In this document: positions 46,310-55,552 of the stretch, piece after piece
How positions within the stretch are numbered: position 1 is the stretch's first letter
Layout of the letters: each line of letters starts with the position of its first letter
Assembly: GCA_029259595.1 (NCBI GenBank)
Contig: JAJDEW010000115.1
Coordinates: 186,001-250,000 of the forward strand
DNA length: 64,000 bases
Direction of reading: 5' to 3'
Origin: Planctomycetota bacterium
GTDB taxonomy: Bacteria > Planctomycetota > UBA1135 > GCA-002686595
The notes under the pieces: model-generated
What the model was told of the DNA's origin: nothing
Database searches by the model: none
The model's input: only the letters and a program-made list of their open reading frames with translations
Program-made: the position numbers and the translations under genes

Positions 46310-47518
46310 TCAGGCCTGGCGGAACGGGCGCGCCAGCGTCAGGTCCTGGTCGCGGTAGGAAGGGCCGCTACGGCCGTGCCCGTAGAGATTTTCGGGCACG
46401 CTCTCGGTGCGGTAGAAGCGCAGGCGGAAGAAGACCTGTCCGTCCTCGACGACGAAGGGCACGTCGTGCGCGCGCACCTCGAGCACGGCGGGCGTGCCCG
46501 GCAGGGCGCCCGCCGGCGGCGCGTCCGCGCTCCAGCCGAAGCCGTTGTCGAAGAAGCCGGCGTAGTTGTTGCGCAGCTCGCCGATCCCGACGTCGACCGG
46601 GAGCATCTCACCGGCGACGGTCGGCGGGATGCGGATGCGCTCCTTGCTGGCGAAGATGTAGAAGCGACCCGGGTCGAGAATGCAACGCCCGGGCCCGGTC
46701 GACGAGGCGTGCGCCGTCAGAGGTTCCCAGAAGTCGAGCGGCTCGTGCACGCCGACGTCGGCGAACGCGAGCACGTCGGTGTTCAAGGCCGCGCGCCAGC
46801 CGTAGGGGTCGCGCCCCTCGAGACCGATGCGGAGCTCGACGCAACCTTCGGCGTCGACGCGCAGCTCGTCGGCGGCGAGCGGGCGGTTCCCGTCGAAGGT
46901 CAGCGGTGATGCGGCGTGCAAGGCGCGGACCTCGTCCGCGTCGAGGGCCGCGACCCCGCGCTGCAGGCGCAGCTGGGCGAGCCGGTCCCCGCGCCGGAGA
47001 CGCACCGGAAAGGACAGCGGCGCCACCTCGAGCCAGAGACCGCCGCGGTAGCCCGGCGGAGCCTCGTCGAAGCGCGGGTGGCCGTCGACCAGCACGCGCG
47101 TGAAGAGATCGCAGCGGCCGGTCGAGCTGCGGGGATTGAAGCGCGCGTGGAGGTCGGGCGGAAGCTCGAGGGCTTCCTCGAGCGGGATGAGGTACACGAG
47201 CCCGCGTTCGAGCACGGCGCCCGCGCCTTCGAGGGAAACGGTCGAGGTCGAGAGACGGGCGAGGTGCTCGGCGACGGGTGTGCGCTCGGGCAAGAAGCCC
47301 GCCCGGATGCGGTGGGCCGTCGCGCCGAGACGCAGGTCGAGACTCGCCGGCTGAAGCTGGGCGGCGTCCGGCGGGTCGGCGCCCGGAGCGACCCGGATCG
47401 CCGTTCCGAACAAGGCCCCGAGCGAGGCATCGGTCAGAATCGAGCCGCGCTCGAGGTCACTCTTGCGACGCCGGGGTCCGGCCTGCCCCGTCGTCGGGTT
47501 GCTGGGCGCCTGATTCAT
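46310..47518 (-). CDS. dcd: Long-form 2'-deoxycytidine 5'-triphosphate deaminase
   Basis: The 402-residue protein is about twice the size of the classical Dcd (about 190 residues), matching the double-domain DCD family. The first half has [20 protein letters not shown] and [19 protein letters not shown], with the catalytic Ser-Ser-x-Gly motif of the dUTPase/DCD fold. The second half has a divergent repeat ([36 protein letters not shown]). It should convert dCTP to dUTP as a step towards dTMP. ATG 47518 is preferred over distant upstream starts. It is divergent from sucC across 199 bases. Confidence 0.88.
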   Translation of the reverse strand: MNQAPSNPTTGQAGPRRRKSDLERGSILTDASLGALFGTAIRVAPGADPPDAAQLQPASLDLRLGATAHRIRAGFLPERTPVAEHLARLSTSTVSLEGAGAVLERGLVYLIPLEEALELPPDLHARFNPRSSTGRCDLFTRVLVDGHPRFDEAPPGYRGGLWLEVAPLSFPVRLRRGDRLAQLRLQRGVAALDADEVRALHAASPLTFDGNRPLAADELRVDAEGCVELRIGLEGRDPYGWRAALNTDVLAFADVGVHEPLDFWEPLTAHASSTGPGRCILDPGRFYIFASKERIRIPPTVAGEMLPVDVGIGELRNNYAGFFDNGFGWSADAPPAGALPGTPAVLEVRAHDVPFVVEDGQVFFRLRFYRTESVPENLYGHGRSGPSYRDQDLTLARPFRQA

Positions 47519-47585
47519 GCCCGCATGGTGCCGCACCGGATCGTGAGGGCAAGCCCCACACGTCGGCTCGGCCTCCTCCCCGGCC

Positions 47586-47614
47586 TTTTCCGCGCAGGGG
47601 AGCGCCGCTACACT
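47586..47614 (+). promoter_or_regulatory. sucC: Candidate promoter of sucCD
   Basis: TTTTCC (47586-47591) and TACACT (47609-47614) are 17 bases apart, giving a leader of about 100 bases. CCCCGAAAGGGG just downstream (about 47620-47631) can form a tight hairpin with a GAAA loop. Confidence 0.4.
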
Positions 47615-47717
47615 CCCTGCCCCGAAAGGGGCCCGTTTCCCCGAGCAACGGCTTCGGCAGGGCAACGGCCTCGGCAGCTCCGTTTTCCGCCCGCGGCGGA
47701 CCCACGCCCCCATCCGC

Positions 47718-48881
<1,164 letters not shown>

Positions 48882-48925
48882 TCCCACGAAGTACCCGGAA
48901 ACTTCGAAGAGCAAGGAAAGCCGCC

Positions 48926-49819
48926 ATGAGCGTTTGGGTCGATTCGAACACGAAGGTCATCTGCCAGGGATTCACCGGCAAGACGGGCACGTTCCACTCC
49001 GAGCAGGCGATCGCCTACGGAACGAAGATGGTCGGCGGGGTGACGCCGAAGAAGGGCGGGCAGAAGCACCTCGGACTGCCCGTGTTCGATACGGTCGCCC
49101 AGGCGCGTGAAGCGACCGGTGCCAACGCGACCGTGATCTACGTCCCGCCGAAGTTCGCGGCCGCCGCGATCCTCGAGGCGGTCGACGCCGGCATCGAGCT
49201 GATCACGACGATCACCGAGGGCATTCCGGTGCTCGACATGGCCCGTGTGATGGAGCGCGTGCGCGCCTCGGGCTCGCGCCTGATCGGCCCGAACTGCCCC
49301 GGCATCATCACGCCCGACGAGTGCAAGATCGGCATCATGCCCGGCTACATCCACAAGGCCGGCCGGATCGGCGTCGTCTCGCGTTCGGGTACGCTCACGT
49401 ACGAGGCGGTCTGGCAGCTGACGAGCCGCGGCATCGGGCAATCGACGTGCATCGGCATCGGCGGCGACCCGATCAACGGCACGAACTTCATCGACTGTCT
49501 CGAAGCCTTCAACGACGATCCCGACACGGACGGGATGGTCATGATCGGTGAGATCGGCGGCACGGCCGAGGAGCAGGCGGCCGAGTTCATCCAGTCCGAC
49601 GTGAAGAAGCCGGTGGTCGGCTTCATCGCCGGGGTGACGGCCCCGCCGGGCCGTCGGATGGGCCACGCGGGCGCGATCATCTCGGGCGGCAAGGGCACCG
49701 CGGCGGACAAGATCGCGGCCCTCGAACGGGCCGGCGTGGCCGTGACCCAGAGTCCGGCGACGATCGGCGAGACCATGGAGACCGCCCTGCGCGAGGCCGG
49801 TCTTCTGGCCGGGGCCTGA
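48926..49819 (+). CDS. sucD: Succinyl-CoA synthetase, alpha subunit
   Basis: The 297-residue partner of SucC binds CoA and carries the phosphohistidine. The CoA site is [19 protein letters not shown], the nucleotide-binding-like region is [20 protein letters not shown], and the active-site histidine lies in [26 protein letters not shown] eight bases before ATG 48926 is a good ribosome-binding site. Both subunits are complete, so the pair should be functional. No 2-oxoglutarate dehydrogenase genes are in the window. Confidence 0.97.
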   Translation: MSVWVDSNTKVICQGFTGKTGTFHSEQAIAYGTKMVGGVTPKKGGQKHLGLPVFDTVAQAREATGANATVIYVPPKFAAAAILEAVDAGIELITTITEGIPVLDMARVMERVRASGSRLIGPNCPGIITPDECKIGIMPGYIHKAGRIGVVSRSGTLTYEAVWQLTSRGIGQSTCIGIGGDPINGTNFIDCLEAFNDDPDTDGMVMIGEIGGTAEEQAAEFIQSDVKKPVVGFIAGVTAPPGRRMGHAGAIISGGKGTAADKIAALERAGVAVTQSPATIGETMETALREAGLLAGA

Positions 49820-50171
49820 GCGAAGGGCTCGCGGCGAGGACCGTCTCGTCGCCCGGTCCCCGGCCCGCATCCACCCCGGTCGCGCGGGAGCGCGGGCAGA
49901 TCCGGCCGCCGAGCTCGCTCCCGAGTGCAGCCTCCCGCTTGCAGTCGAGCGCGGGGCGGACGGGCCCGGATCGTGGTCCGCCCGCAGGAGAAGGGACCGC
50001 AAGGATGGCGCGAAAGCGCGGCAAGTTTGTGGCGGTGCGGCCTGGAATCCCGCGCGGGGCTGTTTCCGCGCTCCGCGCGACCTATCCTCGTGGCGCTTGT
50101 CCCAAGTGCGGGCGAGCTGCGTACGGGGCCCCAAGCCAGGGGGCCTGGTCGTCGCACTGCGCCCCTTTTCC
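49820..50171 (+). promoter_or_regulatory. Gap and leader of the aminolipid/redox operon
   Basis: No supported gene is seen. A strong hairpin, GGGCGGAC (49954-49961) pairing with GTCCGCCC (49976-49983), and a small GCGC-GAAA-GCGC stem-loop (50008-50019) are visible. TATCCT at 50083-50088 is the best -10-like hexamer. It is followed eight bases later by TTG 50097, an alternative, leaderless start for the first gene of the operon. Confidence 0.45.
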
Positions 50172-50444
50172 ATGCAAGTCGCCACCGTCCTCGTTCGCGC
50201 CCTGGAGATTTACGCCCTCCTCGGACTCCTGTTCGCGTTGCCCTTCGCGCTGCGTTGGGTCGCGCGGGTCGATCCCGTCGCGGCGACGGGAACGCTCGGC
50301 TTTCGGCTGCTCGTGATCCCCGGCGCCGCCCTGTTCTGGCCGCTGTTGCTGCGACGCGTCCTCGCCGGAGGTGGACGACCCTCCGCTGGGCCCGCTCCGC
50401 ACGGGCGCTACGGCGACGGGACCCCGCCCGGGGAGGTGCGATGA
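50172..50444 (+). CDS. Small two-helix membrane protein
   Basis: The 90-residue protein (from ATG 50172) has two hydrophobic segments, VLVRALEIYALLGLLFALPFALRW (split by residues 8-31) and LLVIPGAALFWPLLLRRVLAG, and a Gly/Pro-rich tail. An in-frame TTG at 50097 would add 25 residues. It is the first gene of a ten-gene overlapping run, ending in ATGA with the next gene. I do not recognise a family. Its position suggests a small membrane subunit of the redox module encoded by the next three genes. Confidence 0.65.
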   Translation: MQVATVLVRALEIYALLGLLFALPFALRWVARVDPVAATGTLGFRLLVIPGAALFWPLLLRRVLAGGGRPSAGPAPHGRYGDGTPPGEVR

Positions 50445-50887
50445 TCCAGCGCTTGCGTCAGCGGCACCGTTCCACGTTTGCGGTGCTCGCGCTCGCCCTG
50501 CCCGTCGGCTTCGGTGCGGCGCTCGTCGTGCGCCCGGAACCGATCGGAGCCGGGACGCTGCCGCCCGAACTCTTGCCCGCGGGCCACCTCGACGCCGTGG
50601 CACCGCCGGCGCACGGCGTTCGCATCGACGCGGGGGCTTCAGGAGTTCGCGTGGCGGTCGCGCACGACTTCCGCGTCCCGAAGGCCCAGCTGTACTGGAG
50701 TGCGACTTCGGTCGCGGCGGGCGGCGCGTTGCCGACCGACGCGATCTGGATCGCGAGCTTGCGACCGGGGCTGGTCCGGAGCGTGGCTTCGCTGCCCGGT
50801 GCGGACGGCGTCGGCTTGATCTACAGCCTCGCGCACGGCGAGGTGGCGGCGACCGTCACGATTCGAAGCGAAGGGGCTGGCCGATGA
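50441..50887 (+). CDS. Exported or membrane-anchored hypothetical protein
   Basis: The 148-residue protein has an N-terminal helix (TFAVLALALPVGFGAALVV, about 12-30) and a beta-rich remainder with HGVRIDAGASGVRVAVAHDF and LYWSATSVAAGGALPTDAIW. GGGAGG lies just before the ATG. It has no cysteine pair or heme motif. It overlaps its neighbours on both sides (ATGA each time). The family is not recognised; a periplasmic accessory of the following heme/Rieske protein is the most natural guess. Confidence 0.65.
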   Translation: MIQRLRQRHRSTFAVLALALPVGFGAALVVRPEPIGAGTLPPELLPAGHLDAVAPPAHGVRIDAGASGVRVAVAHDFRVPKAQLYWSATSVAAGGALPTDAIWIASLRPGLVRSVASLPGADGVGLIYSLAHGEVAATVTIRSEGAGR

Positions 50888-51933
50888 GCGTCTCCTACCA
50901 GGCCGTGGGCTGGAATCGACAGAAGAAGCTCGTCGATCGCTGGTTGCTCCTCGGTGTGGCGCTCTTCATTGGAGCCTTCGTGGGAGTCGGTGCGGGGGTC
51001 AACCCCGAGGCCACGGCCGAGACGCACGTCATCCGCGCGAGCGGAGCCGCAGCGATCGTGCTCCTGCACGTGATTCTGTGCATCGGTCCGCTCGCGCGTC
51101 TCGACCGGCGCTTCCTGCCGCTCCTCTACAACCGCCGTCACCTGGGCGTCACGATGTTCCTCCTGGCGCTCGTGCACGGAGCCTTCTCGCTCGTGCAATT
51201 CCACGCGCTCGGTGACACGGATCCGCTCGTGAGCCTGTTCACGGCCAACTCGCGCTACGACAGTCTGGCGTGGTTTCCCTTCCAGCCGCTCGGCTTCGCG
51301 GCCCTCGCGATCCTGTTCCTGATGGCTGCGACGAGCCACGACTTCTGGCTCGCGAACCTGACGCCGCCGGTCTGGAAGGCCCTGCACATGCTGGTCTACC
51401 TGGCCTGGGCGCTGGCCGTGATGCACGTCGCGTTGGGGGCCTTGCAGGCCGAGACGCATCCGGCCTTCGCGGCGCTGGTCGGGGCGGGAGTCGTTGTCGT
51501 GCTGGCCCTGCACCTCGCCGCCGGCAACGCCGAGCGCGAGCTCGATCGGCCGACCGACGAGCACGGAGCGGAGGACGGTTTCGTCGACGCCTGCGCGGTC
51601 GCCGACGTTCCGCCAGAGCGCGCTCGAGTCGTGAACCTGGGAGGAGAACGCGTCGCCATCTTCCGCCATGGCGAGACGCTCTCGGCCGTGTCCAACGTGT
51701 GCCAGCACCAGAACGGACCGTTGGGGGAGGGACGCATCATCGACGGCTGCATCACCTGCCCTTGGCACGGTTACCAGTACGACCCTGCGACGGGCTGCTC
51801 TCCGCCGCCCTTCGAGGAGAAGATCGCGACCTTCCCGCTGCGGATCGACAACGGACGCGTCTTCGTGCGCGCCTGGCCGGAAGCGCGCGGGACGCGGATC
51901 GAACCCGCACTGGTTCCCGGGAGGGCGAATTGA
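50884..51933 (+). CDS. Ferric-reductase-like transmembrane/Rieske [2Fe-2S] fusion protein
   Basis: The 349-residue protein joins a heme-b-type membrane domain (residues about 20-212, six TM helices) to a soluble Rieske domain (about 235-340). Candidate heme ligands are His62, His98, His168 and His181, in TM segments such as MFLLALVHGAFSLVQFH and LAWALAVMHVAL. The Rieske cluster ligands are Cys273, His275, Cys292 and His295 (VCQHQNGPLG and TCPWHGYQYD), spaced C-x-H-x16-C-x2-H. Electron transfer between the membrane and a soluble partner is likely; the direction is not known. It overlaps both neighbours by four bases. Confidence 0.85.
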   Translation: MSVSYQAVGWNRQKKLVDRWLLLGVALFIGAFVGVGAGVNPEATAETHVIRASGAAAIVLLHVILCIGPLARLDRRFLPLLYNRRHLGVTMFLLALVHGAFSLVQFHALGDTDPLVSLFTANSRYDSLAWFPFQPLGFAALAILFLMAATSHDFWLANLTPPVWKALHMLVYLAWALAVMHVALGALQAETHPAFAALVGAGVVVVLALHLAAGNAERELDRPTDEHGAEDGFVDACAVADVPPERARVVNLGGERVAIFRHGETLSAVSNVCQHQNGPLGEGRIIDGCITCPWHGYQYDPATGCSPPPFEEKIATFPLRIDNGRVFVRAWPEARGTRIEPALVPGRAN

Positions 51934-52709
51934 CGCCGTCCGAGCCGGACTTCTACATCGGCTGGGCCGAGCGCGCGCCGGTCACGCTGGCCGGCTTCGT
52001 CCGCCGTCGCGTCGCGTGCTTGCTCCTGGCGAGCGCCGCTCTGGCGGTGACGCTCGCACTCGTTCACCGTGAACTGCCCATCGCCACGTTCGAGTACGGC
52101 GTCGTGCGCTCCTTCGAAGGGCGGCTCGACGCGCGGCCCGTTCCGCGCCTGTGGGTCGAGCGCCTCCGGGAGAACGGAACGAGCGGAGCGAACGGACCAG
52201 AATCCGGGGCGAGCCTCCTCCTGGGAGTCTTCGGGAAGCACGGAGCGGCCGAGCTCGTGGGCGACCTCGACGGACACCGCGTGCGCCTGCAGGGATCGCT
52301 GGCCTATCGCGCGGGGCAGACCACGCTGGAGGTGGCGGACGCTTCGATCGAGGATCTCGGCCCGGGGCCTGCGAGCGCTCCGCCGCGGATGCCCCTGGGA
52401 TCCCGAACCCTGGTGGGAGAAATCGTCGACAGCAAGTGCTGGATGGGGGTGATGAATCCGGGCAATCTGAAGCCGCACCGCGCCTGTGCTGCGCGCTGCA
52501 TCTCGGGGGGCATCCCGCCGGTTCTTTGCGTTCGCGGGGACAACGGAGCCGCCTACCTGTTGCTCGTCGGTGCGGACGGGCGCTCCATCGGTTCCGAGCT
52601 GCTCGACGTCATCGCCGAATCGGTCGAAGTCACGGGCGAGGTCGAGCGCGACGGGGATCTTCTGGTGTTGCGTTGTGAGCCGGCCAACGTCCGGCGGTTG
52701 TCCCGATGA
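51930..52709 (+). CDS. Membrane-anchored protein with conserved-cysteine domain
   Basis: The 259-residue protein starts at TTG 51930, in a TTGA overlap with the Rieske fusion and seven bases after GGGAGG, which supports this start. One TM helix (CLLLASAALAVTLALV, about 30-45) anchors a beta-rich exoplasmic domain. The C-terminal part contains IVDSKCWMGVMNPGNLKPHR and ACAARCISGGIPPVLC, with Cys170, Cys186, Cys190, Cys200 and His183. From memory, similar DSKC...RCxSGGIPP proteins occur next to Rieske-type membrane proteins in other genomes. The cysteines may bind metal or form disulfides. No established name can be given. Confidence 0.7.
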   Translation: MTPSEPDFYIGWAERAPVTLAGFVRRRVACLLLASAALAVTLALVHRELPIATFEYGVVRSFEGRLDARPVPRLWVERLRENGTSGANGPESGASLLLGVFGKHGAAELVGDLDGHRVRLQGSLAYRAGQTTLEVADASIEDLGPGPASAPPRMPLGSRTLVGEIVDSKCWMGVMNPGNLKPHRACAARCISGGIPPVLCVRGDNGAAYLLLVGADGRSIGSELLDVIAESVEVTGEVERDGDLLVLRCEPANVRRLSR

Positions 52710-53524
52710 AGCTGTTCCCCTTCCTTCGCCCCGATCAGGCTGCGCCGGTCGCTCGGGACGTGAACGTGGCGCTGCCCGCCTTCGACGAAGGCCGCTACCG
52801 TGTCCACTTCGCCGCGGAGGAGCACGAGCTTCATGCGGCGCAGCGCCTGCGCTTCGAGGTCTTCAATGTCGAGCTGCAGGAAGGCCTCGCCGGTTCGTGG
52901 GAGAACGGGCGCGACGAGGATCGCTTCGATGCAGCCTGCGACCACCTGCTGGTCAGCGAGCGGTCGACCGGACGGGTGGTCGGCACGTACCGCATGCAGA
53001 GCGCCCAGATGGCCGCCGCGCGTGAGGGTTGGTACTGCGACGAGGAGTTTCACCTGGACGAGCTCGCGGCCGACGTGCGCGCCGCGTCGGTCGAGCTGGG
53101 GCGGGCCTGCATCGCTGCGGATTCGCGCAACGGCACGGTGCTGTACGCACTTTGGCGAGGCCTGGCGGCCTACGCGGAGCACCGCGGCAAGCGCTATTTC
53201 TTCGGGTGCTGCTCGCTGACCTCCCAGGACACGAGCGAGGCCTGGCACGTCCAGCGCTACCTCGAGGCCGGCGGTCACATGCTGCCCGGCGAGCCGGTGC
53301 GGGCGCGTGACTCGCACGCCTGTCCGCGACCGGAGGAGGGAGATCGGCGCGTCGCCAGCGGCGTGCCGACGCTTTTCCGCACCTATCTGCGCTTCGGCGC
53401 CAAGGTCTGCAGCTTTCCGGCCATCGACCGTTCGTTTCGCACGATCGACTACCTCGTGTTGCTCGATCGCGAGCGCCTGACAGTGCGCGTGCGCGACCTG
53501 TTCTTCGGTGGTAGCGGTCGTTGA
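52706..53524 (+). CDS. olsB: Ornithine N-acyltransferase-like (OlsB family)
   Basis: The 272-residue GNAT-fold protein matches the OlsB/COG3176 pattern: AAQRLRFEVFNVELQE, then RFDAACDHLLVSERSTGRVV, GTYRMQSA, and ASVELGRACIAADSRNG, with YALWRGLAAYAEHRGKRYFF. OlsB transfers a 3-hydroxyacyl group from acyl carrier protein to the alpha-amino group of ornithine, making lyso-ornithine lipid; related enzymes use other amino acids. Acceptor specificity cannot be read here. The next gene is an OlsA-type acyltransferase, which strongly supports an aminolipid product. ATGA and TTGA overlaps couple it on both sides. Confidence 0.88.
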   Translation: MKLFPFLRPDQAAPVARDVNVALPAFDEGRYRVHFAAEEHELHAAQRLRFEVFNVELQEGLAGSWENGRDEDRFDAACDHLLVSERSTGRVVGTYRMQSAQMAAAREGWYCDEEFHLDELAADVRAASVELGRACIAADSRNGTVLYALWRGLAAYAEHRGKRYFFGCCSLTSQDTSEAWHVQRYLEAGGHMLPGEPVRARDSHACPRPEEGDRRVASGVPTLFRTYLRFGAKVCSFPAIDRSFRTIDYLVLLDRERLTVRVRDLFFGGSGR

Positions 53525-54312
53525 AGGCCACGGTGCGCATGCTCGTGCGCGGCACGACCTTCTTGGCCTGGACCTTCCTCTGCGAGCTGGTCTTCCTGCT
53601 GGGTTTCCTGCCGGCACGGGCGCTGGGTGGCGCCGAAGCCTGGCGGTGCGCCTTGTTCCGGGGCTGGGCGCGTCCCGCGGGACGGCTCCTCGGAATGCGA
53701 ATCGAGGTCCGGGGCCGAGCGCCCCAACCGCCCTACCTGCTCGTGTCGAATCACCTCTCGTACGTCGACATCATCCTGCTGGCAGGCGAGACCTCGAGCG
53801 TCTTCGTCTCGAAGGCCGAGATCGCCCACTGGCCGCTCGTCGGTTGGTTGGCCCGCACGATGGGGACGCTCTTTCTCGATCGCGGCAAGAAGCGTGAAGT
53901 GGCGCGCATCGGGACGGAGATCGCGCAATGTTTCGAGCGCGGCCAAGGTGTGTGTCTCTTCCCCGAAGGGACCAGCTCGGGCGGTGCGGACGTGCTTCCG
54001 TTCCGCTCCTCGTTGCTCGAGCCAGCGGTCCGCGGTCAATGGCCGGTCTGGACGGCCACACTGTCCTACCGCACCGAAGCGGGGAGTCCGCCCGCACACG
54101 AGCGCGTCGCCTGGTGGCGCGACATGCCCTTTCTGCCGCACTTCCTGGGACTCCTCCGCCTCGATGGTTTCGATGCGCGTGTGGTGTTCGGCGAAGCCCC
54201 GCACTCGGGGTGCGATCGCAAGGACCTGGCGGGCAGGTTGCACGCCGCCGTGTCCTCGAACTTCAAACCGATGATGGAATCGACGGATCCATGTCTCAGT
54301 CTCCGAGCCTGA
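53521..54312 (+). CDS. olsA: 1-acyl-glycerol-3-phosphate/lyso-aminolipid O-acyltransferase (PlsC/OlsA family)
   Basis: The 263-residue protein starts at TTG 53521, overlapping the OlsB stop. An N-terminal membrane helix (FLAWTFLCELVFLLGFLPA) precedes the acyltransferase motif NHLSYVD (His78 and Asp83), and FPEGTSSGG gives motif III. OlsA adds the second, ester-linked acyl chain to lyso-ornithine lipid, and some homologues also act as PlsC. Adjacency to OlsB favours the aminolipid role. The C-terminal end overlaps the DinB gene by 22 bases. Confidence 0.88.
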   Translation: MKATVRMLVRGTTFLAWTFLCELVFLLGFLPARALGGAEAWRCALFRGWARPAGRLLGMRIEVRGRAPQPPYLLVSNHLSYVDIILLAGETSSVFVSKAEIAHWPLVGWLARTMGTLFLDRGKKREVARIGTEIAQCFERGQGVCLFPEGTSSGGADVLPFRSSLLEPAVRGQWPVWTATLSYRTEAGSPPAHERVAWWRDMPFLPHFLGLLRLDGFDARVVFGEAPHSGCDRKDLAGRLHAAVSSNFKPMMESTDPCLSLRA

Positions 54313-54836
54313 TCGACGATCTCGTGCGCACTCTCGAGCAGGGGGTCATGGGCATCGCGTCGCTGGACCCCGAGCTCTACGCGCAGTCTCCCGAGCCGCT
54401 GGCTTCCTCCGGGATCGGCCCGCACGTCCGGCACGGTCTCGACGCCTGTCTGCGGCTCCTGGAGGGGCTCGAGAGCGGGCGCGTCGACTACGATCGACGG
54501 GCGCGGGAGGCGCGCATCGAAGTCGACGCGGCCTGGGCCGTTCGGCGCATCCGGGAGACGATCTTGCGCCTGCGTTCGCTGGACGCACGCGAGACGGCGC
54601 GCCCGCTGTTCGTTCGCATGGATGTCCCCGAGAACACCCCCGAGCGGGCCGGTTGGCAGCGTTCCTCCTTCGGTCGCGAGCTGGCCTTCGTCCTCTCTCA
54701 CACGATCCACCATTACGCCTTGATCGCCATGATCATGCGCCACCACGGCGTCGAACCGCCGGCGGACTTCGGTGTCGCGCCTTCGACGCTGCGCTTCTGG
54801 GAGGAGAGTGAGCGGTGTGCACCGCAACCTGGTTGA
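54291..54836 (+). CDS. DinB-like metal-binding helical protein
   Basis: The 181-residue protein is helical and has the three histidine positions of the DinB/YfiT superfamily: one in GPHVRHGLDACLRLL and two in LSHTIHHYALIAMIM. DinB-fold proteins often act as thiol-dependent transferases or hydrolases with nickel, zinc or iron, though many remain uncharacterised. It overlaps olsA by 22 bases and the NRDE gene by 22 bases, so it is a genuine member of the operon. A role in modifying the lipid head group or in detoxification is speculative. Confidence 0.82.
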   Translation: MSQSPSLIDDLVRTLEQGVMGIASLDPELYAQSPEPLASSGIGPHVRHGLDACLRLLEGLESGRVDYDRRAREARIEVDAAWAVRRIRETILRLRSLDARETARPLFVRMDVPENTPERAGWQRSSFGRELAFVLSHTIHHYALIAMIMRHHGVEPPADFGVAPSTLRFWEESERCAPQPG

Positions 54837-55552
54837 TCACGGACGAGGGCTACGAGCTCTGGTTCAACCGTGACGAACGTCGAACGCGTGCGCGCGCGCT
54901 ACTGCCGCGGACCGAGCGCGCGGGCGGCGTGGCGTTCATCGCACCGCGCGATCCGGACGGCGGGGGCAGCTGGATCGCGACGAACGAGTTCGGCCTGACG
55001 GTCGCGTTGCTGAACGCCTGGTCGGACGGGGGTGAGCCGCGCGAACCGCGCAGCCGCGGCCTGCTGGTCATGGACCTCGCCCAGGAACGGGACGTGGACG
55101 CGGTCGTAGCGTCGCTCGCGACCGAAGAACTGGCCCGCTACCGCGGCTTCCACCTCCTGGCGTTGGATCGTTCCGGAGCACCGCGCGTCTTCCGGGGCTC
55201 GCCTGGCGCGACGAGGGTCGTCCCCGAGCTCGCGCAGACGCCCCTCGTGTCGTCGTCGCTCGACGAAGGGCGCGCACGGCTCGTCCGAAGCGAGCTCTTC
55301 CGCACGCGGGCCCCGGTCGATGCGGCGGGCCACGTAGGCTTCCATGTCAGCCACGAGCCCGAGCGGGGTCCCTGGTCGCCGTGCATGCATCGCGACGACG
55401 CCAGCACCGTCAGCGCGACCCACGTGGCCGTCGAGCGCGACCGGGCGCAGGTTCGCTATGCGGATGGCAGTCCGTGCACGACGGATTTCGACGCGCCGCT
55501 GGTCCTGGCCCTGCGCGACGCGCGTTCTTCGACCTCGCCCGGACCGCGGTGA
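54815..55552 (+). CDS. NRDE (TANGO2)-family protein
   Basis: The 245-residue protein starts at GTG 54815 as M-CTATWLITDEGYEL. It has the namesake motif in WFNRDERRTR (about residues 17-26) and the pattern GGSWIATNEFGLTVALLNAW, both diagnostic. N-terminal Cys2 could act as an Ntn-type nucleophile after Met removal. Eukaryotic TANGO2 affects lipid and heme metabolism, and the bacterial proteins are little studied. Finding it between lipid acyltransferases and heme/Rieske proteins fits that theme. GAGGAG precedes the GTG, which overlaps the DinB gene by 22 bases. Confidence 0.85.
   Translation: MCTATWLITDEGYELWFNRDERRTRARALLPRTERAGGVAFIAPRDPDGGGSWIATNEFGLTVALLNAWSDGGEPREPRSRGLLVMDLAQERDVDAVVASLATEELARYRGFHLLALDRSGAPRVFRGSPGATRVVPELAQTPLVSSSLDEGRARLVRSELFRTRAPVDAAGHVGFHVSHEPERGPWSPCMHRDDASTVSATHVAVERDRAQVRYADGSPCTTDFDAPLVLALRDARSSTSPGPR

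Noticed and set aside
50005-50316. Possible gene from ATG 50005 with a CPKC motif
   Set aside because: It overlaps the membrane protein gene in another frame, is rich in Ser/Pro/Arg, and has no zinc-ribbon partner cysteines at proper spacing.
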